Origin: Diplosphaera chodatii
Lineage: Eukaryota; Chlorophyta; Trebouxiophyceae; Prasiolales; Stichococcaceae
Direction of reading: 5' to 3'
Assembly (NCBI GenBank): GCA_032358165.1
Contig: JAALGY010000023.1
Span: 2,666,001-2,730,000, forward strand
Length of the DNA: 64,000 nt
The notes beneath the pieces were generated by a model, which saw only the letters and a program-made list of their open reading frames with translations, was not told the DNA's origin and made no database searches. The position numbers and the translations under genes are program-made. Shown here in pieces: positions 1-12,905 of this stretch (positions are counted from its first letter, which is position 1; each line of letters begins with the position of its first letter).

Positions 1-1261
1 CCAACAGTTCACACTGATCATGAGGAGAGACCACGAGTTCAGTAGATTTTTGCGCACCTGGTCTACCGCTCGGCTGAGCTTGACCAGCTTGCGCTGCGGC
101 CAGGCGGGGATGCCCTTGCGGCGGCACACTCGCTTCAGCGTGGAGGCGCACACACCCAGCCGCTGTGCCGCCTCCCCCAGGCTCAGGCGGAAGTGCGCCT
201 GCATGCACTCGCAAGAAAAGAGCAATGTGGCGCAGGAGCGCTGCAGCATTCACTCCTTGCAACAGCCAGCACTGACGACGGCACACGGTGCATGTCGAGA
301 TGCTGAGGAGATATTCGTGACCTCGACGGCATCTCGTGCCTGGCAAGCATGCTCCCTGCCGACACTGCAACACGGGACACCCACACATGCTGCAGCAGGC
401 TATCCTTCAGCGGTTTCTCACCCCGTGCAAGAGCCAGCAGCTTGGGTGTGGTGCCATCGTATAAGCTGGCACGCAGCATGTACGATACGAGCACATCCAT
501 GCACATCGCACGAGGAGCAGTCGGCCGGCTTTGGGTACTCATTCGTTCGAGCACTGTTCACTTAGGAGCGAAGGCTAGCTTCGTACTGGCGGAATATGCG
601 GCGGCAAACAGCACGGACCCGCTGTCGGGTCCAAGAAGTGATGGACGGTCGTCGGCTCTGCAGGCTTCTCAGCGCCCGCTATGCAGCATCCGGGGGATCT
701 GTCGCACACTTACTACCTGATTGTCGTAAATGTGGTGTATGGACGCAGCAGCACACTGCGGGGCGTTGCAGCGCGCCTAGGGCACCCCACGACAACCCTT
801 GTCACCCTGCCGGTGCTCGTGTCGGGATGTCCGATGAAGCGGGACAGCACAGGCTAGTTCAACCGCCTGCAAAACCTTTGAATGAGCCATGCCACGCAGG
901 CTACGGGCTGCTGCTGGGGAAGTGGGACCGGGAAAGGTCCCCCTGACCGCACCAGAGCCCATCTCCCCGCCGTCCAGCGTCAGCAGTCAGCGGCAGCACC
1001 CATAAGGACAAAGATGCCCGCCCCTACGCTGATCGGGAGCACGGGCGAAGGCCGCACCCTCAGATCCTCCAGCGTGATGTTCTTCCCGTTCCCATTCTTC
1101 CTTGTCGCTTCGGTCTTGCGGCCGCCTGCCCCTGGCCTCTTCGGCCTACTGCGCCTGGTGGCTGGCTCAAAGGGCGAGTGGCTGGGCGAGTTACTCCCCC
1201 TTTCAGCGGCGGCGGCGGCTGGTGGCGAAGCTGTGAGGCTGCTGTCTGCTGGGTGCTGCAT
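1..1261 (-). CDS. RWP-RK domain transcription factor, 3' part beyond the left edge
   Basis: RWP-RK proteins are plant and algal nuclear DNA-binding regulators, often of nitrogen response or gamete and sex programmes. Two exons are visible. The first (about 1261-1058) encodes a Ser/Pro/Ala-rich, basic stretch that ends in KNITLEDLR. A phase-0 intron of 859 bases (1057-199) follows, with a GTGCGG donor and a CATGCAG acceptor. The second exon (198 to the edge) continues with AHFRLSLGEAA, LGVCASTLKRVCRRKG and WPQRKL. Joined, these give the domain in canonical order: ITLEDL, then the helix containing EAA..LGV, then the CR..GI..WP.RK signature. The usual Arg of RWPxRK is Ala here (GIPAWPQRK). The ATG at 1261 is the first in frame, but an upstream exon cannot be excluded. 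The C-terminal part lies outside the window. The domain call is firm; the subfamily is not known. Confidence 0.82.
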
Positions 1262-1780
1262 GTTGCCGAACCTCTAATGGTGCTATGATCGTGAACCCAC
1301 GGTACCACTATGGCTAGCTTGCAACACAACGGTCCACTGCAATCGGGTCCGTCGATCAGCCCATAATGATGATAACAAGCATGGGTGTCTGCTGTGACCC
1401 CGAAAGTGAGGCGTCCGCGGATATGCTGTACTATGCAATAGATGACAAATCGCCTTCCATCACGTTGGGCAAGACACGACCTCTGCCAAAAGTGATGAGC
1501 AATGGCACACGGGGGGCTCCTTTGTTCCCTCCAACAGCACCATTCACTTTATCTGCTTCTCACTAGTGCCGCGCCCACACTAGCATACACTATGCTGAGT
1601 GTGTGTTCAAGTCGCATGAGTTTACTATGCATCTTGCATCTGTCCTGCTGCCGTCGACCAATATTTCAACAATCTGATGTTGCCCCGAGCATGCTTTGCA
1701 GCAGGTTGACTGCCGCAGGTGGCCTATGCCTGACAACAGTGCAATTCACTGTCGAGTTCAGATGACAGCTGCTACCAGCC
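1262..1780. other. Intergenic gap between two minus-strand genes
   Basis: This gap must hold the 3' UTR of the PRP17 gene (on its right) and the promoter and 5' UTR of the RWP-RK gene (on its left). I see no conserved coding motif, RNA gene or repeat in it. Confidence 0.4.
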
Positions 1781-4700
1781 TCAATCCCAGTACTTGATCA
1801 GGCCGTCCCAGCCACACGTCGCCACCTTGCTGCTCTCCAACGGGTGCCACTCACACCCGATGCACACGCCCTCGTGCGCTTTGAAGCTCCTGAAGATTTT
1901 GGTGGTCTGCAGAGCAGCCAAGGAGCACGATAGAGCATTCGCAGGTGTCACCAGAATGGCCGCACAGCATACGTTTATGTACAGAGGGTACTGCACATAT
2001 AAACACCGGGTGCTTGCATCCATGAGTGCTACCATCCACACGCTGACACGTACCTTCCAGTCCCAGAAATAGCATTTGCCTTCGCCGTCGCCAGACATGA
2101 CATAGCGCCCATCTGTCGAGAAGTTGACCTGCATGATGACAGCATGATGCATCACGACTTGCAACCGTACACATATCTTTGCTACCCTGCGCGCACTCCA
2201 GGGCACCTGCATCTGCTTTCGCAGGTCCTGCTTGCAGCTGCGCAATGACATACGTGCAACAGTGTAGGCAGTGCTGCCACGATCCTGGTCACCTGGCAGG
2301 CGTAACCAGAGCTGGTGTGGCCCTTGAACACCTTCTTCCGGTTGATGCGGAAGCGGTCAAGCGCAGAGTATGTCACAATCTGGTTGTCCAGTGACTGCCC
2401 GCACAGCCACTTACCATTGGGGTGCACGGACACCGCTGGGATGGAGTGCATTGTCGGATCTGCAATGTACTTGATCTGCAGCCAAGGAGCAGACATGGTG
2501 GTGTGCGCCAAGCTGACAACTTGGAGGATGCATCATGATTCGCATATGCAACCTTCTGACACGCAACCCTGCATCGAACAGCCTATAACGGATTCACAGG
2601 GCAGGGACCATCATGGCCAGGAACGCTTGCAGGCTTTCCTAACATAGGGCACACCTGGACAGGAATGCCGAGCTCCCACACGCGGATGGTCTTGTCGTCG
2701 CTGGTCGTCACGAAGCGGCGGCCCTCGTCGACGAAGGTGATGGTGTTGACCGCGCTCAGGTGATAGTCGTACTCCTGCAGATGTGTGGGAAGTTAACAGT
2801 TGTAGTGCTGACCCGCCTGGCAGCGTGCAGCGTAATTGACAGCAGCAGGTGAGTGAGCCACAGTCAGCGGGTCCATAGGCAGCTCGGGCTGCGCTGCGCA
2901 CCTGTATGGAGTCACCAGTGTCCACGTCAAACTGGTAGACCTTCTTGTCGCCGCAGCCGCCAAACAGCATGTTCTGCTTGTCCTCGTTGGGGTGCAGCTT
3001 GGCGACGTAGAACATCTTGCCTGCACCAAATGTGCTGATGACCTGCAAACATCCACAGTGGTAGTATTGTCGTGCCTGTCTGGGCTTAGCTTCGCGCAGC
3101 CAATGCTGCCATAGTGCTGCTCACAACACACCTGGCCGGTCTCCGTATCCCACAGCTTGATGCCAGACTTGTCATAGCTGGAGCTGAGGAATTTGCGGCC
3201 GTCGCGGCTGAAATTGATATCGCGCACACCCTGCAGCACATACAAACCTGTCAGCAAAAGGACGGTAGTACCATTTGCCGAAAGCTGGAGCATGGGAAAA
3301 AGCAGAGTGCAGGGTTCTTTATTACCTTGGTATGGCCCATGTAGGTGCGCATGTTCTTGCCGCTGCCGTTGACATCCCACATTTTGATTTTGCCGTCCAA
3401 CCCAGCTGATAGCAGCAAATGACCCGTCTCTGGGAAGAAGCGGATTGCATTGACACCCTGCACGACCCAGAACAGGTTGCAGCAGGTGAGGGTGGAGGCA
3501 GGTGAAGTGTGCTGTGTCGTTGTTTCCCCCAAGGTCACACTCCTCGAATGAGCACGCCGTTCAGCCCCGTCGGCATCATCTGTGGTTGCCATGTCCATCC
3601 AGTGTGCGATGCGCCCACCTTTGTGTGGCCAGACCAGGTATGGATCCAGCGCTTGGGCAGGTAGCAGTACTCGTTCTCGGGCTTGAGACCCTTGGGCGGC
3701 TCCAGCCACGAGCGGCCCGCATAGTTCTTGTCCTTCTTCCCGTGAAACATGCTCTTGCCACCCTGCATAATAGGCCATTGACGATCTGGCTAGGTCGAGC
3801 GTCACTTGCGCTGAGGTTGTCTCCTTGTAAGTGCCAGCGCTGCAAGCTGTATGCTGCACACCGATGGGTCTGGAGCGTCTGCCTCTTCCTCTGCCTTTTC
3901 TGCCTTCTCCTTGGCGACCTGCATCAGGAGCGAGCAAACAAGAAACATCACTACCGCTGGAAGGCTGAAGGGTCCCTGATCAACAATCCAACATCGCCGT
4001 AAGCACCTGCGCCACCTGTGCACGGCAAGCTGCACCCCTGCTCACCTGCTCAAGGTACTCCTTCTGCTCATCATTGAGCACCGCAGGGGCCACCTCCTTG
4101 TCAGCCCACGGCTGGGCCTTCTGCAGCTCCCAAGGCTGATCTGGATCCACCGCTGCTGCTGCCTGGGGCTCCTTTGGCGCCTGTGTCTTTTGCCGCTTGG
4201 GTTGCGACCCCACGTAGATTGTGCTGCCTGCATTGTTCGACCCGACATATCCCCTCCCGTTCCAGTCCTATGGAGCTTTCACATGTGCGACATTGGGCAA
4301 CCCGGTGCTCCTGCACTTCATCAAGCAGCTGGAGGATGTCCAGCTCCCCACCTTTCTGCTCCTGGAAGCGATCTTCGTCACCCACAACACCCGCACCCAG
4401 CGGCGCCGTGGCATAGCCATAGCTGCAGGTGCAAGCAGCATAGTGTGAGGCTCTGTGAAGGTCTTAAGTAGCGCATGTGTGAGCGAGCTGTAAGGGTGTC
4501 ACAAGCACATGAATGCTGTGTGCAACACATCGTGACCGTGTGCGCGCAGCGTAACACACCTGTGGAAGGTGTTGTACTGATCATCGAAATGAAAGTCTGA
4601 CAAGTGCGCGTCCTCTACATGCCCCGACCTATGATTCTTCATGCCTGCGGCTATGCCATCCTTTGTGTAGGGATGCGCAGGCCCTGCGGTTGATGCAGAA

Positions 4701-5130
4701 GGTCACGTGGCACCTCATTGTCATGGAGCCCCTCTGGTTGCCGGTGTATCTTACGTCTGGGCGTTCCCCTTGGTTCCAGCACAGTACCCACCAAGTATGG
4801 GCGCATGTAGCTGCTCCATTGGGAGGTTGTAGTATGTTTTCCTGGCCGCTGCATTCTGCAAGTGCAGCCTGCTAGACGCAGCCACTGCCTTATTGTCGAC
4901 CAGAGCATACGACGTCGCGTCCACCTGCACATAGGGGAAGGTTGTTCTCGCAATGCCGCATCCAGCGCCACAATCGGGTCTGCCTCGGAAATGGGCTGTC
5001 AGGTCATCCCTGCGCTTTGTCGCTCTACCTCTGGAGCTGCATTCACTGCGGCTGAAGGAGCTGCAATGGTATCTGGGGCTGCCTCTTCCGGGTCTGAGGC
5101 CTCGCCGCCGTATGCGCCAATGATGTCCAT
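1781..5130 (-). CDS. PRP17: Pre-mRNA-processing factor 17 (WD40 splicing factor)
   Basis: PRP17/CDC40 is a spliceosomal WD40 protein needed for the second catalytic step of splicing in the nucleus. The ATG at 5130 opens with [16 protein letters not shown], a typical acidic start. Conserved N-terminal blocks follow in order: [16 protein letters not shown] (near 4810), [15 protein letters not shown] (near 4610), [11 protein letters not shown] (near 4400), [11 protein letters not shown] and [20 protein letters not shown] (near 3720), then [14 protein letters not shown]. Seven-bladed WD40 repeats occupy about 3660-1781, for example [39 protein letters not shown] and the last repeat ending WDGLIKYWD before the stop. 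At least nine introns interrupt the gene. Joining around 4930-5000 is uncertain and may hide one small intron. Its start faces MRS2 across 543 bases. Confidence 0.93.
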
Positions 5131-5673
5131 GCTGGCTTCGTTGCAGAAGGCTATCGTGTGACACCCATGGTCAGCGAGTCACAGACGCATTGCAAGCCTA
5201 AAGCGCAGCCCGTAATCTTCTCAACCACAGCAAGTGCACCACCACGGTGCTGATGGAGCTGGCAAACGGCTCAGGGTGACTGGGGCGTGGCAACCCTTGC
5301 GTTTGAGGCAACGCTGCTCACGTGAGCTAAACAGGCATACGTTACGCGTGCTCATTCAATGGCCAGAGCAGCAAAGTGTTTTCGACATCGTATGTGCGTG
5401 CACTGCTGACAATAACAGTATTTATTCATAACGTTCACTGGTAAACATATTCATCGGAATGCACGAAGCGACAACGTTTACCTCCGGACGTCTGCATCGC
5501 ATGCAATCCACCATCCTTGGACACTATCGGCTGACGAAGAGCTGCAGTGAAGAACTGTAAAGGGGTGTGCCATCGTGTTCTAAAGCCGTGGTTTCTGGCA
5601 GCGTCGTAACGCTCACAGACCGTTTGCGAGCATGCATGCAGCTGTGCTGTGAGGTCAATTATCGTCCGGAAGG
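5131..5673. promoter_or_regulatory. Shared divergent promoter region of PRP17 and MRS2
   Basis: The two starts diverge across 543 bases with no recognisable gene between them, so both promoters and 5' UTRs must lie here. I see no TATA box or named element that I would defend. Confidence 0.35.
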
Positions 5674-8600
5674 ATGCAGCTGTTCACCTCAAAGGAAAAG
5701 TCAAATGATAAGTTGAGCCCCACGCCACGGGTTGTGAGCAAGGCGCAGGATGTGGGCAAAAGTGGCCACGCAAACAGATGCAGTCTGACGTCCGAAGATC
5801 CAATGAGCACGTTCAACAAGCAGCCTCGGAGATGGCTACACATAGACGCAGACGGACATATCTCATATGTCACGGTGTGCTGCCACCTTGATGCTGTGTA
5901 CGTATGCGCCGCGGAATAAAGTGAACCTGTGTGCACAACCTGTCGACGACACGCCGATGACGCAGCGATGACAATGCGTTGCAGGTCGACAAGCATCGAC
6001 TCGTACAGGAGCTCAACATCCCGTACCGCGACCTTAGGTGCGAACAGCTCGTTTGACTGCACATGCATGCAGCATCTGTATGCATTCATACACACGTTCA
6101 ACAAGCTCAATGGTTCACAGAATCCTGGACCCGATGGTGGCAACGCCCTACCCATGTGCCCTCCTGGTGCGTGAGAAGGCGCTGGTCGTCAATCTTGAGG
6201 CCGTGCGGTGCGCAGTGTGACAGAGTGCAGCATCGCTGGTGACCGTGGCACTTGGCGCTCTTTACAGCAACATCCTACATGTGTATGCCTTTTCAGACAT
6301 GACCGTGCAACCAGCTATACATGTGGTGCCGCGCATCTGCAGGATGGTCATTTGCAAGGACCGCGTATATGTTCTGAGCGTGCCTGATGCTGGCGGCTCG
6401 CCGCACGGCAAGCTTGCCACACACGAGAGCACCTTCGTGCACGATGTTGTCATGCGGCTTGTTCACAACACCAATGTGCAAGGGTGAGGCGTCAGCAACA
6501 CAGCAGTATGTGTCGTGATGGGCTGCTTATCGCAAATCTCTATCGCCAATCTCTACGAATATGTGTTTTTGTACCACCTCCACAGTGCAACATTGACTGG
6601 CAGGGTCACCTCGCCAGCAGCCGTGGATAAGGAGCTGCCGTACGAACTCCGAGCTCTTGAGGCTGCGCTCTTTGCAACCGTCAAGGTGCTGGAAGTGGAG
6701 ACCAACTTACTAGAAGGCAGGGCGCTGCCATCGCTGGCCAGCCTGGCACAGAAGGTCAGGCTACACCATCAGCCTTGGCAGCCGTGCTGGCAAAGATGCT
6801 GGCCGTGGTGGACATGGCAGTGCATCGCCTGCAAACATTATGCTCAGGGCATGATCAATCGGTTCAACGACGGACTCACATTGCGAATGCATGGCGATTG
6901 CCGACCTGTTCGCTGTCCATGCAGGTGTCCAGCGGTGAGCTGGAGAAAATACGGGCTGTGAAGGCGTCCATGAACAGACTGCAGACCCGCATTGCCCGCG
7001 TCAAGCAGGAGCTGGAGACGATCCTAGACGACAATCAGGAGATGACGGTGCAGAACCCTGAGGCCTGCTGACTTCCACAGATGTGCAGTGGCTGCTGCGG
7101 AGAACTGCAGCCAGCTGCAGCATGCCAGGAAACGCATGCATCTCCCAGGAGGTGACTGCAACTGACACTGCAGGACATGTACCTTGGCAGGCGAGCAGCT
7201 GCTGAGGAGCTCAACAACATCCTGGGTGCGACAGAGGCTGCTCAGCAGGGCCCAGTGACTGCTGGGCAGACCACAGACCAAGCATTTGCTGCGGGTCTGC
7301 CCAATATACCCTCAGGTATGAAATAAAGCTAGCTGGGGCTCGAAGCTCGGCGCTGGCGAATCACTGCTGTTGCGGCTTCATGCTTCGAGCAAGGCACAGG
7401 ACATGTTTCAGCTCTGCAGGAGACACAGCAGCTGCAGCAGAGGAGGCATATTCGGCAGCCTTTGCAGCAGCTATGGCAGACACGCACCTGCTCGAGGACG
7501 AGGCTGCGCCGGGCATCCCGGGTGTGATAGAAGTCGAGGCAGACAGCTCCGGGCTGCAGGCATTCAATCGCAGTAGGGCAGCGACAGACACAGCGCAGCA
7601 GCAAAACGCTATTGGTGCGGATCGTGGCATGAGGTGAGATGTGCCGCCCTTCTAAAACACAACAAGCGCTAGGCTTTCAGCGGGGTGCGCGTCGCATCAA
7701 ACATGCGGAGCAGCGTGCATGCCCACTGCTAGTGCAGCCAAACGCCTGCAGAGGTGCTGCAGCATCCTCCGGTGCATTGCAGGCACCTGAAGACGATGCC
7801 ACCAGCACTGTTGCTCGAGAAGGTGGCGGCATTGCGCAAGGCTGCGGGGTCAGACGAGGGCGACGCAGCCATGTCACATAACTTCAGCTTGCGCCGCCCA
7901 GCGGGCAGGTCTGCCAGATGCAGTGCCAGCCTCGTGTCTTTGCAATGTACACGTCGGTGGCATGATGATGACCAGTGGTCAATGCCGGCACAGTCACGGC
8001 TCAGCAGCATACGGAGTTGTGATGTAGCTGCTGCACAATCCCTGCGCAGGTCGCAGTCCATGGTGCAGCTGGGCACGGGCCGCCTGGTGCTAGCAGACCA
8101 AGCACAGCAGGATGCACGTGACATCGAGCCCTGCGAGGGCATGCTAGAGGTGCGTGTTGTCGTCAGTATCCCTTACCAAGGCTGATGGTGCAACAACGCG
8201 GGATGGTCTGTGTACTACGGCAGGGGAGCATCAAGCGCTCATCTTGAGCAAGTCTTCGGCAATTGCTTCGTTCTCATGGTCTTTTGCTGTTGCACTCGCA
8301 GGTTTACTTCATGCAAACGGACAACCTGCTGAGCCGCCTAGCCATTGCCAAGGACAAGGTGTGCCGACTGACCCACTGTGCAGTCCGTGCGGTCGAAACA
8401 CCTCATCTCAAAACAGTTAGTCAGGCAGTGCTCGAGACTTGGCGACACTGGAAGTACATACATGCGAGGTCTGCAGGTGACTGACACTGAGGACCTGATT
8501 GCACTGGACCTTGACCACCGGCGCAACGAGCTGGTGGCTCTGAACCTGGTGGTCAACTGCATCATGCTCATGTTTGCGCTCGTGTCTGCCGTGACCGGTG

Positions 8601-9020
8601 CCTTCGGCATGAACCTGGGCACGGTGCGATGTTGTGAGCTGGCATCAAGCATGGGGTGTGCACGCTAAGCCCCTTCGAGGCATCATCTCTACACTTGAGT
8701 GGCAAAGACATCATGCAACTCTTATGTGCTGCAGTGGATGAGCATCATGGACGCTGCCACCAGCAGGGTGCGTGTGAGGATAACAGGCGATGTATGCTGT
8801 GGTGTCACATGCACGAAAGGGGTGCCTTGCATGCATATGCCTACCAGCTGCTGGCACCATCTCACGTGCGATGTTGTGACTACAGCGGAACTTTCTGGCG
8901 GCCATACTGGTATCCTCGGGCAGCGCCATGCTGCTGTTCGTCGGCATCATGTCATACGCGCGCTTCAAGCGGCTGTTGTTCATTGTCACGCCTCCTGGCG
9001 CTCCCGTGCCAAGCCCATGA
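5674..9020 (+). CDS. MRS2: MRS2/CorA-type magnesium transporter
   Basis: MRS2 proteins form pentameric Mg2+ channels in organelle or other membranes. Exons read in family order: RRWLHIDADGHISYVT, then VDKHRLVQELNIPYRDLR (5985-6037), ILDPMVATPYPCALLVREKA (from 6121), MVICKDRVYVLSVPDAG (from 6343), LPYELRALEAALFATVKVLE (near 6640), ELEKIRAVKASMNRL (near 6940), GMLEVYFMQTDNLLSRLAI (from 8300) and DTEDLIALDLDHRRNELVA (near 8480). The last is followed by transmembrane helix 1 ending in the GMN motif (AFGMN, near 8610). The final exon gives helix 2 (FLAAILVSSGSAMLLFVGI) and a short basic tail, with its TGA at 9018. A long Ala/Glu-rich insert (about 7400-7640) and a Ser/Arg-rich insert (about 7750-8120) enlarge the soluble domain. 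The start at 5674 is the upstream-most plausible ATG; targeting is not determined. Confidence 0.9.
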
Positions 9021-10064
9021 TATGCTTTGTTACCTTGATGGGCACTGCTCAGCCAAGCAGGGGATAGCAGAATGTGTGTGCATGCAACACTGTGTGTTAA
9101 CAATCACAATTGACTCACGGCAGACGTGATGCACATCATCAGCAGACTCAGCAACATCAAGTGCAGACCATGAAGTGTCGGTCGTACATGATGCCCAGCA
9201 ATGCATTCAACGTGAGAGTTGTCACACTTGGCGGTCGTCGGCCGTGTTCCATGTGTTGACTGCAGTCAGTCTATTTCCTTTTTGATATTTTCTGAATTTA
9301 GTATTTTTGAATTTTAAGTTTTCTTTATTTAATTTAAATGAAAATTGTTTTTCAAGTCGGGACCTGGCATGAGTAGGATCAAGCGATGGTCGATCTCCCT
9401 GTGTTGTGTTTGTACACCAAAGGGAGTTACTCCCCTTGTTGCACACACACCGCGACATCACGTGTGCCTACAGGGCGGCCACAACTACTGGTATACTTTC
9501 GGTGTGATCGGCAGCGTCTGCACCGCCCAGAGTTGTCACCGTACTTTGCAATCACTTCTCGTAGTCATATAGGCGTGGCCTTGCTCGCTCAACCAGCCTT
9601 TCGCCATCTTGTGTTGGTCTGCACCTCGCACATCCGGTCGAGTAATCAGTGCACGTCTTAGTGCCGCTGTTTACCGCGAGCGGAGATGCTAGGCTGCTAT
9701 ACAGCACCTTGGCATGTTACATCGATGCTGCAATAGGCGAGAACGCAGGTAGCTCGCCAAGCTGATGGCAAGGTTCAGAGAGTGTGGGTTGATGCATGTG
9801 GACCCTTTCAAGTCACTTGGGTGCAGCATTAAATGATCTGCAACCTTGTGTGCAGGCTGCCTGGCTAGCCACACCTCCGCCGGAAGTGGCGCAGCACGCA
9901 GCCTGTGCTGCCTTGTGTTCAGCAATGCCACCTCAACCCCTCAACTGACAAGTAGCAAGGGTACATCTGGGTGGTGACCCCACAGCACGAGCGAGACCGC
10001 AGCCTCGATCCTAAATCGGATGCGGTCAGATGCATGGCCTGACCTCCAGGATTAGGCTATTGCA
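9021..10064. other. Intergenic region with an AT-rich island
   Basis: No gene is supported between the MRS2 stop and the transporter start. The region contains a strikingly AT-rich block at about 9264-9350 (listed separately). The rest has ordinary intergenic composition with no clear coding signal on either strand. Confidence 0.4.
9264..9350. other. AT-rich island
   Basis: About 85 bases are made almost entirely of A and T, with runs such as ttttgaattttaag and tttaatttaaatg, inside DNA that is otherwise GC-rich. No open frame or gene motif supports coding. It could be an organelle DNA insertion, a decayed element or a nucleosome-free spacer. Confidence 0.6.
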
Positions 10065-12146
10065 ATGAAAGCAGAACGGGCGGATCTGCTGAACAAGACG
10101 CTCGGCAGCAATCTGCGCATCAGCATCACGATCGCCGCTTATTTGCTGCTCAATTCGTCACTGGTATGCACGACATACTCTTGTCTCGCACTGAATATGC
10201 ATACTTTGCGCCCTAGTGACCAGTTGCACGATGCTGGATGAGCGGGCGGCCAGTGCCTTGCAGAATCTCCTGAACAAATGGGCGCTCGGAAACTTCTTCA
10301 GCTTCCCACTGCTACTGACGACCTTTCATATGCTGTTTTCGTTCCTGGTGAGTGCCCGGTATTGCGTAAATGCTTCCTATGCCAAAGTCAATGTGGTGCA
10401 GAGTTGAAACGGCTTACCATCGTTCAGACTCTTCGCGCAGATGCTGTTTCCTTTCATGATGTCTTCATCCTATGCCAGCCTGCACAAGCAGACGCTGCAA
10501 CGGCAGTGGAAGGGCTTGATGTGCATCGGCCTCTTCATGGTGCGTTGTGACTGGGGCGCGCATGCATGAGACATGTCGGTCCTGAGTCTGGCTGGCCCCA
10601 TCAAACCATGTGCTGCGGGGCGGCAGGCGATGAACATTGCTTTGAACAACCTCAGCCTGGTGCGAATCTCCCTCAGCCTGAACCAGGTCATCAGGTGGGT
10701 GGTGTGTGCCTGCGCAATATGTGAAGGTGCATGCGAATGGCAGCCGTGCCTGGGAGCAGGCCCAGGACCATTGCTCAGGAGGTGTCTCATCCTGTCTGCA
10801 GGTCAGCCATCCCAGTTGCCACAGCCGTCTTGGCGGTCAGCATTGAGGGCAAGAGCCCCACAGGCAGGGAGTTCGCCTCCTTGTTGGTGTTGACTGCGGG
10901 TGTCATGATCAGCGTGGCGGAGGGCCTGCACGGCAGCGTGCTTGGCATCACATTTGCATGCAGCAGTACGCGCCTGGGCTGCTGCCTCCAAGTGTCCACC
11001 CTTGCTGTCTGCACTGCCCACACGGTACAAGCCTCACCAATCAGATCCAGACAGCGGTCAACCTGTGGCTGATGCAGCTGCCTGGAACTCTGCGCCTACG
11101 ATCATGTGATACATTCGCAGGCATGCTGTCAAACGCAGCGATGATGAGCACATCAGGCCGGGTGCTGAGCGAGAAGCTAGATGTAGTGCGACTTACATTC
11201 TACACTGCTCCAGTATCGTGTGTTGCCCTGATGCCATTTTTCTTGTGGCTGGAGGTGCGCTGCACATCTTGTAGGCAGCTTCGTGACGTGCATCATCTAA
11301 TATTGCAATGCCTTTGCAACAAGACCCCAGAAGAATTGAGTAGCTCGGGTTGTTAGGTTGACATCCCGAGACTGCTAGCCGCAGGCCGCAGAGTTCAGGC
11401 GCTTTCTGCAGACGGACCTGCGCACCTCAGTAGCGATCCTGCTGATCACCAGCTTCAACGCATTGGCGTACAACGTGGTGCATTACAAGATGATAGCGGT
11501 GCGGACTCGCTATACGACTGTGCTCGGACCTGTTGCTGCCATGCTGCAGCTGATGCTGGTCGTTGAGGTGGAACGATCATGAGCACCCTTGCTCCTGGCT
11601 GCAGATAACATCAGCAGTCACCACGACGGTGATAGGGGAGGCAAAGATCATCGGGCTGATGGCACTGTCAGCTCTGCTCCTAGGTGTGGCAAGATAATGT
11701 CAGCAATGCTCCTGTTGCACAGCGCAAGCTGGTTTTAAGCATGGGCGTGCTATGCATAACCTTGAGGGAGCGCAGCCAACTCCTGGTTTGTCGGCTCAGG
11801 CGAGGGCAAAGAGTGGTCATCCAAGATGGTGGTGGGCGTGGTAAGCATGCCTATCGCACCATGTTCCTGTCATCAAATCTGCGCATGTGGCATGATCGAC
11901 CATCTGCACTGTTCAAACCGTGGTGTGGTTTGCATGCCACTGGAAGCGTTGCTCCATCCGGCGACATGCTTGCAGGTTACTGCAATGGCCGGCTTCGTCA
12001 TGTTCAGCCACTGCAAGCTGCTGCAAGCGCAGTCGCAGGCCGTGGCCAAGGCAGAGCATGAAGATCAGCTCAGCAATGGCGATGGCCCAGGTGTGATGTG
12101 CCGGCATGCATACTCAACAAGCAGGCACGTGTCTAATAATGTGTGA
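10065..12146 (+). CDS. Drug/metabolite-superfamily transporter, TPT (triose-phosphate/nucleotide-sugar) type
   Basis: This is a multi-pass membrane transporter of the plant sugar-phosphate and nucleotide-sugar exchanger superfamily. The ATG at 10065 starts MKAERADLLNKTLGSNLRIS. Exons then give paired helices in family order: LLNKWALGNFFSFPLLLTTF, MLFPFMMSSSYASLHKQ, NIALNNLSLVRISLSLNQVI, SAIPVATAVLAVSIEG, SLLVLTAGVMISVAEG, GRVLSEKLDVVRLTFY, SVAILLITSFNALAYNVVHY, AVTTTVIGEAKIIGLMALSA and TAMAGFVMFSHCKLL. The NxxL..vr.SLnQvi block and the SAVTTTVIGEAK block match the two conserved halves of TPT proteins. The tail is hydrophilic and ends at 12146. Substrate and membrane (Golgi, ER or plastid envelope) cannot be told. 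No clear transit peptide is visible. Confidence 0.85.
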
Positions 12147-12905
12147 TCTCATCGCGCCACAAGGCCAACCAGTCCGAACTTATGTACCAGAGCACATAGT
12201 ACAGGGTGCTAACACCTCTGCTGTTTTGCACATATAGGTGACACAGAGCAGCAGGCACTGCTGAGCGGCGGACAGTGGCATATGGATGCCGACGGTGGCA
12301 GCCCGCCGAAAAGGGGTGTGGCTCCACACCGACGCACCAGCTCCGACGCATAGCTTGGATTGTGCATGATTCATGTTGACGTATGACCATCAGCTGTAGG
12401 CCTTTCAGCTGCTTCAGGACCTGACATTGCTTTGCACTAGCTACATTGTTTTGCGCTTGGTGTAGTAGTACTGTGCGTGTGCGGTGCATGCGTGTCGCTG
12501 CTGTATGCGGTTAGCAATGGCACATGCATTACTGCGGGATATGTAAACTAGCACTTGTCAGTCGTCGTGCCGGCAGTTTGACAGTACGTTGTCCTTTCGA
12601 CGGATGTCTCGATCTGCCTGGTCCCTCAGCAGCTCAGCTGCTGCTTGAACTTCTGAACGGCGTTTCCAGCTGCGCAGTGCCCACTCAACCTGCCTATGTG
12701 TGCAGGAGGAAAGTCAATAGGCACCGGTTGGCAGCATGATCGCCTGTCCAGGATCTGCAAGCTTTTGCTGCAGTTGTCAGATCACAGTTGTGGATGCCCT
12801 GTTGTGCAAGTGAATAGCAGCAATCAGCGTGCTGCAGCGTTCCGACACCGAAAGCGCTGGGTCATGCGAAACTACTCGAGGGATTGACGGCTGCACATCG
12901 ACAGC
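12147..12905. other. Intergenic gap between TPT transporter and CPP1
   Basis: About 760 bases between two plus-strand genes. Short open frames on both strands lack recognisable motifs. I see no RNA gene or repeat here. It should hold the transporter 3' UTR and the CPP1 promoter. Confidence 0.4.

Noticed and set aside
20..565. A 181-codon plus-strand open frame at the left edge
   Set aside because: The opposite strand carries a clean RWP-RK domain over the same bases; the plus frame shows no motif.
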